From Erysipelotrichaceae bacterium (GTDB taxonomy: Bacteria; Bacillota_I; Bacilli_A; Erysipelotrichales; Erysipelotrichaceae), in NCBI GenBank assembly GCA_017533785.1, contig JAFWII010000037.1, positions 1 to 38,620 on the forward strand: a stretch of 38,620 nucleotides of DNA. Direction: 5' to 3'. Under the pieces are notes generated by a model. That model had not been told where the DNA came from, searched no databases, and was given only the letters and a program-made list of their open reading frames with translations. Positions 7,911 through 15,633 of this stretch are shown piece after piece. Each line of letters starts with the position of its first letter. Positions within the stretch are counted from its first letter, which is position 1. Position numbers and translations under genes: made by a program.

Positions 7911-7918
7911 TTCGTCAA
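7890..7918 (-). promoter_or_regulatory. rplM promoter
   Basis: TTGACG at 7913-7918 and TATAAT at 7890-7895, separated by exactly 17 bases on the minus strand, is close to the vegetative consensus. The predicted start is near 7883, giving a leader of about 54 bases. That leader holds only a weak GTAG/CTAC hairpin, so an L13-type autoregulatory leader is not evident. Confidence 0.78.
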
Positions 7919-8005
7919 TCAAATGTTGCTGAAATATGCGAAGATCAGAGCGGTTCTTCCGGCATTCCGCATTTCAGACCGAATGCTTCGCTGTATCGGC
8001 TGATC

Positions 8006-10657
8006 CTACTCGCTTGCGATCTGGACCGGCGTCCACATCTGCGCACCGTATACATCACGCAGCATGTAGCAGAAGTGCAGGTCTGCGTTCTCGATCGCTG
8101 CAAGTCCGACTTCCAGCAGGCCTTTTTCAGTCTGAGCGGTCGTATCATCGCCGAGTTCCTCCGCGAATACGGCATCTGCGTATTCGCCCGTTCCTTCGCT
8201 GACAGTCAGCGGCTGGCCGAGATAATAGGTATCCTGGTAATTACCGTTGTAATCATAGAAATCACAGAGGAAATCGATCCTGTCGCCTTTTGCGACCTGG
8301 ATCAGGTCTTTCGCCAGAACGCCGTCATCGTAGACGACCTGCGCACCAAGCACGAAACCCTCCGGATTGTCTTGATCGAACTGAACCAGCAGATTGACTC
8401 TCTGACTTCCGTCCGCATTGTTCAGGATCGCCGGGATATAGCCGGTCTGCGTGTATTCATTCTCGCTCACTTCCTCGTTTGCAAGCGGATAATAGGAAAC
8501 AAGATGTCCGTTCAGAGTCGTCCAGGTCGAATCATAGGAAACAATCAGGTCGCCGTTCCCGTTGAATTCGAAGAACGGATCGTAGCCAAGATCGATATAA
8601 CCTGTACCGTCGTCTGCCCATACGTTGAGATAGATATCATCGACCAGTTTCCACTGTTCGTCAGTCATCTCAAGGACTGTTTCGCCGTTTTTCTCGGTCA
8701 GTTCCAGTGCAGATGCATCAAGATGATTCCTGCCAAGGAGCAGAGAGAACAGATCCAGGGAATCGGTGTCGACCGCCTGCTGGCTGCCGCCTAACAGTGA
8801 GGAGATGTCATAACCGCTGCTGCCGAGCAGCAGATTGAGGATATCCTCGTTGCTGTAGGTCTGGCCGTTGGAGACCGGCGCACCGCCCAGAATGTCAAAG
8901 AAACTGTTGGTGGTATTCTGACTCACAGCCTGACCGGAGCTCTGCAGAGTTGCGAAGGAGCGGACGGCGGAGGCATATTCGCTGTCCATGCCGATCCTGT
9001 CATAGATACCTGTGATCGCTGATACCTTATTGATGGCACGGTACGGGAAGTAAATACTCAGACCGTAGGAGTTTTTGATGTTTTCGGTGCGGTTATATTT
9101 GACGCAGCTTAAGATCGCATCCTGAAGCGCCTTCGCTTCCTTGCTGTTGAAGTTCGAGCAGAAGTGTGCCAGGTCGATCTGGTCAAGTTTGTTCTGCTGC
9201 GAGAATTCCTTCGTTACGCTGCGGGCTTTGGCAACGGTCATATAATCATCGGATTTGACGGATGCCGTGACTGTCTTGGAAAACTCTCGCAAAGCAGACG
9301 GAACGAGATGATCGAATTCCGCGAGGTCGACCAGAGAAAGGGTCGTCTGCACTGCCTGACGTCCGGCAGCCTGTTTGGAAGCTGCGGTATAGTCATCAAT
9401 GATCTGCTTTCCGATCTCAGTAGTCGGGATCGAAGTGTTGTTCGCCAGAGAGGTCAGCCAGTTCGTATAGTACCAGCCGGTGCCGGGCTCGACCTCTTCG
9501 GAGGCGATCAGATAGTCTGCAAACGGTGTTGTAGCGACTGCTGTTTCCACAGTTCCCATCAGACATGCGTCGAAACCGATAAAATCGAATTTCACACCAC
9601 CCTGATCAAGAGCGCTGTAGACTTTATCCAGCGTCATCGTACCGCGGTTATAGACTTCATCATAAGCGTAACCCTGGACGGAGCCGCCGCCATGGTCCCA
9701 GAGGATCAGCATGTAACGGTCAGCCGGATAGTTCTGCGCACAGAGCTGAATGAAATACGCCAGATTATTCGGGTCAGCCATGTTCTGGGAACCGACATTG
9801 CCCAGCGGGACAAGACCGATCTGCTCGCCCTGGTTGACGAGCCAGATCTGGTTGGACTGTGTCGACATGACCGAGTTGCGCCATCTTCTGGTACCGCCGG
9901 TCTCGATCACGATATTGACTTTATCGGAATGCGCTGCATAAAGGATCTCGTTGAGGTCGGATGTCGCCATACCGTAGTTGGACTCAAGATCCGATGCGCA
10001 CATATACAGCATGATAGTGACTGTATCCTGGCCGTTGCCTTTCAGCTTCGTATATTTTTCTCTGGCACCGCCGCTGACTGTCGTATTCAGCGAGCTGCTG
10101 TTGACATTCGTATAGGTCGTCTGCGGTTTGGAATAAGCCGAAGCGGACTGTGCCGGTTTCGGAGTAGGTGTCGGCTTGACTGCCGGCGTCGGTGTCGGCG
10201 TCGGTGTCACCGCGGAGTTATTCGAAGAGGAGCAGCTGCGCAGCCCTCCCGAAAGCAGGAAATAGACCAGCAGGAAGACCAGAATAAAGACCCAAATCGG
10301 AAGTCCCTTGCGGCGTCTTGAAGTTCTGTTGGAGCTGAACGCCTGCTGCAGATTCGGACCCTGCTGGTATCCGGAACTCGGACGCTGGTTAGCCGAAGGA
10401 CGGTTCTGTGTAAAACCAGCACGCTGTCCGGGAGTTGTATTCTGTCTCGGACTCTGCTCGCCGAAAGAGCGGGTATTCTGTGTCGTTCCCTGTGTGGTGT
10501 GGCCGGAAGAGCCGGGACGGTCCGTGGTATTGACGTTTCCGACTTTTCCGGTGCCCAGACCTTCTCCCCGTTTTTCGACCTTATCGACCGTCGAAGTTAC
10601 AGTCCTGCGTCGGCGGGAGACAGGACGATTATTCTCAGAGTTATTGTTTTCCGGCAT
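8006..10657 (-). CDS. Membrane-anchored clostripain-family (C11) cysteine peptidase-like protein
   Basis: An 883-residue protein. Residues 1-118 are a low-complexity, basic, Q/N/S-rich cytoplasmic tail; 120-137 form one transmembrane helix; 150-168 are a TP-repeat linker; and the peptidase domain begins near 212. Catalytic residues of the C11 family are visible: H322 in ILWDHGGG and C365 in GFDACLMGTVE, with ASEEVEPGTGWYY after. Clostripain-type enzymes cleave after arginine or lysine. Long C-terminal regions (about 500-883) carry no domain I can name. The start at 10657 has AAGGAGG upstream and discards 39 residues that overlap the divergent HAD gene region. A TATAAT at 10697-10702 is a likely -10 box but lacks a good -35. 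Substrate and surface role are unknown. Confidence 0.85.
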   Translation of the reverse strand: MPENNNSENNRPVSRRRRTVTSTVDKVEKRGEGLGTGKVGNVNTTDRPGSSGHTTQGTTQNTRSFGEQSPRQNTTPGQRAGFTQNRPSANQRPSSGYQQGPNLQQAFSSNRTSRRRKGLPIWVFILVFLLVYFLLSGGLRSCSSSNNSAVTPTPTPTPAVKPTPTPKPAQSASAYSKPQTTYTNVNSSSLNTTVSGGAREKYTKLKGNGQDTVTIMLYMCASDLESNYGMATSDLNEILYAAHSDKVNIVIETGGTRRWRNSVMSTQSNQIWLVNQGEQIGLVPLGNVGSQNMADPNNLAYFIQLCAQNYPADRYMLILWDHGGGSVQGYAYDEVYNRGTMTLDKVYSALDQGGVKFDFIGFDACLMGTVETAVATTPFADYLIASEEVEPGTGWYYTNWLTSLANNTSIPTTEIGKQIIDDYTAASKQAAGRQAVQTTLSLVDLAEFDHLVPSALREFSKTVTASVKSDDYMTVAKARSVTKEFSQQNKLDQIDLAHFCSNFNSKEAKALQDAILSCVKYNRTENIKNSYGLSIYFPYRAINKVSAITGIYDRIGMDSEYASAVRSFATLQSSGQAVSQNTTNSFFDILGGAPVSNGQTYSNEDILNLLLGSSGYDISSLLGGSQQAVDTDSLDLFSLLLGRNHLDASALELTEKNGETVLEMTDEQWKLVDDIYLNVWADDGTGYIDLGYDPFFEFNGNGDLIVSYDSTWTTLNGHLVSYYPLANEEVSENEYTQTGYIPAILNNADGSQRVNLLVQFDQDNPEGFVLGAQVVYDDGVLAKDLIQVAKGDRIDFLCDFYDYNGNYQDTYYLGQPLTVSEGTGEYADAVFAEELGDDTTAQTEKGLLEVGLAAIENADLHFCYMLRDVYGAQMWTPVQIASE

Positions 10658-10825
10658 AAAATACCTCCTTAAAAAACAAGCATTTGGCTTGATTACATTA
10701 TACAATTTTTGAATTGATGCCGATACTTTTTTGATGAAGCCGTTCTTCCCCCTCTCCTTTTCTTTCCAGTGCAACTGTCCTTTTCACGCAAAAACCGCTA
10801 CAATCATGTAAAAGAGGTGACAATA

Positions 10826-11476
10826 ATGCTGAAAGCAGTCTTTTTTGATTTCGATGAAACACTCGGCTGGCGCCGGAAATACGCCTACCGTACCTATATG
10901 CAGTTCATCACTTCCCTCACTCCGGATCTCGATCCGCTTCTGCGGGAAGTGATCGTTCAGGACTGTATGATCTGGGACATGCGCGGTCAGTATAGTAAAC
11001 GCTTCATTCTGGAAAACATTCAGAAGAAGTACGGCTTGAATGTCCCGGATAAAGATGAGTTCTATGTCTGGTGGAACGATAACTGCGCTAAAAACATGGT
11101 CCTTTACGACGGCGCTGAAGAGATCGTTAAAGAACTTCAGGGCAAATACAAGCTCGCAGTCGTTACGAATGGATCTGCGCGTGGACAGTACAGCAAAGTC
11201 AGAGCATCGGGGCTGTGGGACTGTTTTGATTACTGTATCTGTTCCAATGACGCCGGATCCCGCAAACCCGACAAGGGTATCTATCTCGATGCCTGTTCTC
11301 ATCTTGGCGTAAAACCGGAAGAGGTTCTTTTCGTCGGTGATACCTTCACCAGCGACATCCTGGGAGCGCTGAATCTGGGGATGAAGACAGTTTGGTTCAA
11401 CCCTACCGGGCACCCCTGCGACTACGAGGTCGATATGATAAGCGATCTTCGCGAACTGCGGAACTATCTCGATTGA
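10826..11476 (+). CDS. HAD-superfamily hydrolase
   Basis: A 216-residue haloacid-dehalogenase-fold phosphatase. Motif I is FFDFDETLGW (D8 nucleophile, D10 acid/base), motif II is VVTNGSARGQ, motif III is the K in SRKPDKG and motif IV is GDTFTSDILGA. The helical cap is inserted between motifs I and II, so it belongs to the YjjG/pyrimidine-nucleotidase-like subfamily I. The natural substrate may be a nucleotide or sugar phosphate; sequence alone does not decide. AAGAGGTG upstream supports the ATG at 10826. It is a single-gene unit, divergent from the C11 gene and convergent with madM. Confidence 0.88.
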   Translation: MLKAVFFDFDETLGWRRKYAYRTYMQFITSLTPDLDPLLREVIVQDCMIWDMRGQYSKRFILENIQKKYGLNVPDKDEFYVWWNDNCAKNMVLYDGAEEIVKELQGKYKLAVVTNGSARGQYSKVRASGLWDCFDYCICSNDAGSRKPDKGIYLDACSHLGVKPEEVLFVGDTFTSDILGALNLGMKTVWFNPTGHPCDYEVDMISDLRELRNYLD

Positions 11477-11494
11477 CCGGTCCGCCTAAAGAAA

Positions 11495-11528
11495 CAAAAA
11501 AAGCAACCGTGATAGGTTGCTTTTGATT
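11495..11528. terminator. Bidirectional terminator between the HAD gene and madM
   Basis: AAAAGCAACC (11499-11508) and GGTTGCTTTT (11515-11524) pair around a GTGATA loop. The A-tract and T-tract on either side let it work for both convergent genes. Confidence 0.87.
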
Positions 11529-11547
11529 TGCTTATTCTATCGGCAGA

Positions 11548-12375
11548 TCAACCCATGATCATGCGGAGAACCGCTGTGAAAATGGTAGGTGTGAGCAGGC
11601 AGCCGAGACCTGTGTAGAATGTGGCGACCATAGCTCCATAAGGAACAAGCTTTGCGTCAACGGCAGCCAGACCTCCTGCAGTACCGGAAGTGGAACCGAT
11701 CAGGCCACCGAAAATCATGGCACCAGTCGGATTGTCCAGCTTGATCTTCTTCGCGATCAGCGGTGCAATGATCATCGCAGCGATAGACTTGACAGCACCG
11801 GCAGCGATGGACAGGGCGACAACTTCAGACTTGACACCGAAGGCTGCGCCAGTGACCGGACCGACAACGAATGTCTGAACACCGGCACCAATGGTAGCCA
11901 GTTCGGATACATCTGTATAGCCGAAGAGACGGCCGACAACAACACCGATAACGAAGGAAAGGATAAGACCGAGAAGCAGAGCGACGATGCCCGCAAGACC
12001 AGCCTTGACCAGGTTCTTCGGATCAACGCCCCAGGCAGTGGAGATGATCGCGAAGTCACGCATCATGCCGCCGCCGAGAATACCAACACCACCGAAGATC
12101 GCGTATTTTTTAAGGCTGTCTCCGGAACCGATCCAGTAAACAACGTCTGTAATACCTTTGGATGCGGTAGTAAGAACGCCTGCGTCGATCTGCTTGTGAG
12201 CGATAACGCCGCCGATATAAGCAACGACCAGAGCGAGCAGGATCGCGAACGCGGAACCCATTCTTTTCTGACCGATCAGTTCAGCGAGCTTATAGCCGAG
12301 GAAAGTCGTTACTGCAACGATGATGAAGGATCCGACTAAACCGTAACCGGCAGCCATTTTAGCAAAAATTGTCAT
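11548..12375 (-). CDS. madM: Malonate transporter subunit MadM
   Basis: A 275-residue, almost wholly hydrophobic membrane protein with about eight or nine predicted helices. It matches MadM, the large subunit of the two-component malonate carrier first described in the malonate-fermenting Malonomonas rubra. Recognisable stretches are GILGGGMMRDFAIISTAWG, VGPVTGAAFG and FGGLIGSTSGTAGGLAAVD. The carrier is believed to import malonate with sodium. A longer frame starts at 12408, but AGGAGG nine bases before 12375 and the family's usual N-terminus favour MTIFAKMAAGYG. It follows madL by 19 bases. The family assignment is firm by gene pairing; transport specificity is inferred. Confidence 0.85.
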   Translation of the reverse strand: MTIFAKMAAGYGLVGSFIIVAVTTFLGYKLAELIGQKRMGSAFAILLALVVAYIGGVIAHKQIDAGVLTTASKGITDVVYWIGSGDSLKKYAIFGGVGILGGGMMRDFAIISTAWGVDPKNLVKAGLAGIVALLLGLILSFVIGVVVGRLFGYTDVSELATIGAGVQTFVVGPVTGAAFGVKSEVVALSIAAGAVKSIAAMIIAPLIAKKIKLDNPTGAMIFGGLIGSTSGTAGGLAAVDAKLVPYGAMVATFYTGLGCLLTPTIFTAVLRMIMG

Positions 12376-12394
12376 TCTTTGTTTCCTCCTTTTA

Positions 12395-12754
12395 TTAGTC
12401 CTTGGCAAGCTTGCTGATGAGCGGGATCGTCAGAAGCGGGATGATGACAGCCAGGATACCGGAAATGATCGGAACCAGACCGGAAGCGACTGCGGAGTAA
12501 ACATCCTGATTCATGCTCATCGCAACAACGACCGGGATGTAAAGAGCAGAAACGAACTCGATACCGCCTTCAGTTTTCGGATTGAGTTTCTTTCCTGTTT
12601 TTGCAAGATACACCTGAATAAGAATAAAGAAGACCATCGCAAAACCGACGCCGCCAACGTCACTGTTCAATCCCAGAGCTGCACCTAACAGGTTTCCGAG
12701 ATAACAGCCGGCAAACATGCAAGCGCCAATGATGCCTAAACCGTAAATACCCAT
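12395..12754 (-). CDS. madL: Malonate transporter subunit MadL
   Basis: A 119-residue membrane protein with four helices, matching the small subunit MadL of the malonate carrier. Its N-terminus (MGIYGLGIIGACMFAGCYLG) and EFVSALYIPVVVAMSMNQDV are characteristic, and it pairs with MadM immediately downstream as in known mad clusters. A GAAAGGAGAG ribosome site precedes the ATG. No decarboxylase or regulator gene adjoins the pair. The only candidate decarboxylase genes in the window start 21 kb away at the right end. Confidence 0.85.
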   Translation of the reverse strand: MGIYGLGIIGACMFAGCYLGNLLGAALGLNSDVGGVGFAMVFFILIQVYLAKTGKKLNPKTEGGIEFVSALYIPVVVAMSMNQDVYSAVASGLVPIISGILAVIIPLLTIPLISKLAKD

Positions 12755-12882
12755 TTTGATTCTCTCCTTTCAAAAGAAATGTATTATCGTACCTACAGCA
12801 TACATTTGGCTTTCCGATAGCATCCAATACATGTTTTTTCAATTATTTATAACTATTCGGATATGTTTAGAAATAGTATGGC

Positions 12883-12898
12883 AAATATTATAATATTT
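12883..12898. promoter_or_regulatory. 16-bp perfect palindrome upstream of madLM
   Basis: AAATATTATAATATTT is perfectly symmetric and lies 129-144 bases upstream of the madL start, in a 190-base AT-rich stretch that otherwise holds no gene. It could bind a dimeric regulator of malonate transport, but AT-rich palindromes also arise by chance and no regulator gene is adjacent. Confidence 0.3.
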
Positions 12899-12943
12899 CT
12901 CATATTTGTAGGGTTTTTTCGCCTTTTTTCATAACTTTTATGT

Positions 12944-12971
12944 AATAAAATGATCCGCCAGTAGGCGGATC
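12944..12971 (-). terminator. Terminator of the ApbE-like/lipoprotein operon
   Basis: Perfect eight-base stem GATCCGCC / GGCGGATC with a four-base loop. On the minus strand it is followed by ATTTTATTA, a modest T-tract. It is 27 bases past the lipoprotein stop. Confidence 0.72.
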
Positions 12972-12997
12972 CTGCATGCTCACATAAATGATTGTGT

Positions 12998-13357
12998 CTA
13001 TTCTTTTACTCTTTCAAAAACCATGGTCCCGCTGGAATCTTCCATCAGGATCTGACCGTTTTCATAGCGAAAACTCTCCTGATTATTTCCGACGGTCGCC
13101 GTCTTTTTCTCGAGATCGTACTCAACCTTCATCTCTTCCCCCATCGCGTAAAAAGTGCCGGTACCGTCATTCTTCAGGACGAGTTTGAATTCGATTCCGT
13201 AATCGCGAAGGATTTGCAGACTTTCTTCCGATAATGCATCCGATTCCGCATCGATACGTAGCAGATAATACTCGCCGGAAACATCGACCTTCTTAGAACA
13301 CCCGAACAGGGTAGCGATAAGCAGTAATGCGCAGATCAGTTTCAGTGCCTTTTTCAT
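12998..13357 (-). CDS. Small lipoprotein of unknown function
   Basis: A 119-residue protein with a lipoprotein signal peptide (MKKALKLICALLLIATLFGC), lipid-attachment C20 after LFG. The mature part is short and beta-rich: VSGEYYLLRI, IEFKLVLKNDGTGTFY, KVEYDLEKKTATV, then FRYENGQILMEDSSGTMVFERV. The repeated strand-turn-G pattern resembles small single-domain lipocalin-like lipoproteins common in Bacillota ('copper/lipocalin-like' folds), but I cannot assign a function. It starts 46 bases after the ApbE-like gene's stop and is probably co-transcribed with it. Confidence 0.75.
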   Translation of the reverse strand: MKKALKLICALLLIATLFGCSKKVDVSGEYYLLRIDAESDALSEESLQILRDYGIEFKLVLKNDGTGTFYAMGEEMKVEYDLEKKTATVGNNQESFRYENGQILMEDSSGTMVFERVKE

Positions 13358-13403
13358 AAATCGATCCTTTCTCTGTTATAGATATTCCACCATTTAGACT
13401 TTG

Positions 13404-14609
13404 TTATTGAGCCGGCTCGCGTATTTGCGCATTCGCATCGCTGACCGCCAGACGGTCGGCAAGATCGGAATAATAAATGTTTTCCTCTCCCAGAAGCGAA
13501 TAGAAGAACTCCTTATCTTTCGGAAGGATGTTCTTCTGCAGAAGCAGGTTGGCATTGACAGCATCGACCGGATCTCCGCCTTCGTCGATCACATAGGAGA
13601 TCCCCAGACGCTCCTGAGGAACGCCGCTATCAAGGTAATAGGGATGACGGTAATGGATCTTCCCCTCGTCTTCGATCGTATAATATGCCGCTTCTTCTCC
13701 GCCCAGTATGGTAAAGCGGCTCATAGCAGCGCCGGGTGAAGGTGCATATACGGCAACGTTTTTCAATACCGCATTCTCTGTATCGATCCCGCAGAGATTC
13801 AGGCCTTCGATCTCCATATCGCCGAGCAGAACCAGTGTGCCGCTGTCGCTCTGCAGAAAACCTTTTGTCCACCCATTGGCAATAAGATCACGTGCGACAA
13901 GACGGAGAACATAGGCATCGTGCAGAAGGTTCAAATCGATAAACTGCTCCGGATATTCATTCTCTGCGATCAGATCGAGATAACCTTCGCCAGGAAGATA
14001 GGTGACCGTGTTTCCGCTGAAATGCAATTCTCCGAAAGTTTCCTCTCCCAGCGTGCTGAATAGTTCAATACGTTCCCGAACATTTGAATCATTTACAGGG
14101 TCGCTGTCCTGCGGTTCGCTTAGAGACAGGATGTCCTGCCACAGACCGTAAAGCGGCCCGTTGAACAGGGAGTAAACATCGCTCTGCCGGGCATACGCAT
14201 CCTGCAGAACATCCATCAGTTCCTCGCTTATTTCAATCGCTTCACCGGGGTGTGCATTCAGCGCTGCCAGCGACACAAGGCTGTCATATTCCCTGACCGG
14301 ATCGAGCTCCTTGACGACTCTGCCGAGCGAGATGCTGTAGAAGTCGCGCAGCTGATTCTGCGCCTGTTTGATCTCATTTGAACTTCCGTCAAAGTAATAG
14401 AACAGATGAAAGCCGAAGTTATATAGGGTGTTTTCCGCATCAGGGTTAATATCGACTTCATAGAGCCCCGGATCCTTGTGCGTCATCTGGCGGATCCCAT
14501 AGGTAAAGGAAAAGATCGCCAGCAAAAAAGCCAGTACAAACAGTACCGTCCTGAGTTTTATATGTCTTGTGCTGAGCACCAGACGTTCATCTCTTTCACT
14601 TTCAAACAT
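13404..14609 (-). CDS. Divergent ApbE-like (FAD:protein FMN transferase-fold) membrane-anchored protein
   Basis: A 401-residue protein with a basic N-terminus and one membrane helix (21-38), the rest being outside. Its order of segments follows ApbE: an early strand (LYNFGFHLFYYF, 62-73) where ApbE has its 'MGT' strand; GEAIEISEELMDVLQDAYA (122-140), matching the 'vs-el-ll-a' helix; then SLFNGPLYGLW for 'GafDptv-pl--lW'; a GTLVLLGDMEIEG strand; HYRHPYYLDSG (319-329) for the 'yhHI-DP-TG' region; and DAVNAN (349-354) where ApbE has the metal-binding 'DALSTA'. Several FAD-binding and catalytic residues are replaced, so flavin transfer activity is doubtful. The homology is my pattern reading, not a database hit. 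It is followed by the lipoprotein gene. Confidence 0.5.
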   Translation of the reverse strand: MFESERDERLVLSTRHIKLRTVLFVLAFLLAIFSFTYGIRQMTHKDPGLYEVDINPDAENTLYNFGFHLFYYFDGSSNEIKQAQNQLRDFYSISLGRVVKELDPVREYDSLVSLAALNAHPGEAIEISEELMDVLQDAYARQSDVYSLFNGPLYGLWQDILSLSEPQDSDPVNDSNVRERIELFSTLGEETFGELHFSGNTVTYLPGEGYLDLIAENEYPEQFIDLNLLHDAYVLRLVARDLIANGWTKGFLQSDSGTLVLLGDMEIEGLNLCGIDTENAVLKNVAVYAPSPGAAMSRFTILGGEEAAYYTIEDEGKIHYRHPYYLDSGVPQERLGISYVIDEGGDPVDAVNANLLLQKNILPKDKEFFYSLLGEENIYYSDLADRLAVSDANAQIREPAQ

Positions 14610-14662
14610 TTTCTGTTCTCTTTTCAGTCATTTACCATTATACCCGAATCATGCTTTTCGGG

Positions 14663-14691
14663 AAGAAAAGAAGGAGCGCTTACGCTCCTTC
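14663..14691 (-). terminator. Terminator of the opp operon overlapping the oppF stop codon
   Basis: Minus-strand stem GAAGGAGCG / CGCTCCTTC with TAAG loop, followed by TTTTC. The oppF stop codon TAA is inside the loop, so the last codons form the 5' arm. Confidence 0.82.
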
Positions 14692-15633
14692 TCCATTACG
14701 GATCTTTTTGTATCTTTCGATCTCTTCAGTGTTGCCGAAGACCATGTGTCCGTTACCGATATCAACGAGCTGCGGCTGTTCCTTGGAGTAATCGTGGAAC
14801 TTGGCCGGATCGTAGACAAAGAGTTTTTTCTTCTTTTCAATGATCGGATCCGGTACCGGGATCGCCGAGATAAGAGATTTGGTGTACGGATGCAGCGGAT
14901 AAGCGAACAGTTCTTCCGCTTCCGCGATCTCCATGACACGGCCCTTGTAGATAACGACGATACGGTCGGAAATGAAACGGACGATCGAGAGGTCGTGAGC
15001 GATAAAGAGATAGGTCAGACCCTTTTCGACCTGGAATTTCTTCAGCAGGTTCAGGACCTGGGCACGGATCGAGACATCAAGAGCGGAGATCGGTTCGTCG
15101 GCGACGATGAATTCCGGTTCCATAACGATCGAACGAGCCATACCGACACGCTGACGCTGACCGCCGGAGAATTCGTGCGGATAACGGGTCAGATGTTCCG
15201 GAAGCAGACCGACATCCTCAACGATCTTTTCGATCTTGGCGATACGGTCTTTTTCGTCCTTGTAAAGATGGAAGTTATAGAGACCTTCGGAAATGATGTA
15301 TTCGATGGTCGCTCTTTCGTTCAGAGAAGCCGCCGGGTCCTGGAAGATCATCTGGATCTTTCGGATGACATCGCGGTCTTCCTGCTTGCTGATCTTGCCG
15401 GAGATCTTTTTGCCGTCATAGTAGATGGCACCGGCAGAACAGGGATTGATACGCATGATCGCACGGCCGATCGTTGTTTTACCAGAACCGGACTCGCCGA
15501 CCAGAGACAGCGTCTCACCCTTGTAGATATCGAAACTGACGTTATCGACAGCCTTGAAGGCTTTCTTTCCGCGTCCGAAGACTACATCGAGGTTCTGGAT
15601 GGAAAGCAATACTTTTTTCTCTTCGTTACTCAT
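14680..15633 (-). CDS. oppF: Oligopeptide ABC transporter ATPase (OppF/AmiF)
   Basis: A 317-residue cytoplasmic ATPase that powers peptide import with OppD. It carries Walker [10 protein letters not shown]-loop FQDPAASLN, signature SGGQRQR, Walker B EFIVADEP and the H-loop AHDLS. The C-terminal extension ending PVPDPI and further residues is the oligopeptide-binding-cassette region (oligo_HPY-like) typical of this family. Length is normal. It overlaps oppD by eight bases and is the last gene of the operon, followed by a terminator built from its own 3' end. Confidence 0.94.
   Translation of the reverse strand: MSNEEKKVLLSIQNLDVVFGRGKKAFKAVDNVSFDIYKGETLSLVGESGSGKTTIGRAIMRINPCSAGAIYYDGKKISGKISKQEDRDVIRKIQMIFQDPAASLNERATIEYIISEGLYNFHLYKDEKDRIAKIEKIVEDVGLLPEHLTRYPHEFSGGQRQRVGMARSIVMEPEFIVADEPISALDVSIRAQVLNLLKKFQVEKGLTYLFIAHDLSIVRFISDRIVVIYKGRVMEIAEAEELFAYPLHPYTKSLISAIPVPDPIIEKKKKLFVYDPAKFHDYSKEQPQLVDIGNGHMVFGNTEEIERYKKIRNGEGA

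Noticed and set aside
9164..10321. A long plus-strand frame opposite the C11 peptidase gene.
   Set aside because: The product is rich in C, R and H with no motif; the minus-strand gene has clear catalytic motifs and a ribosome site.
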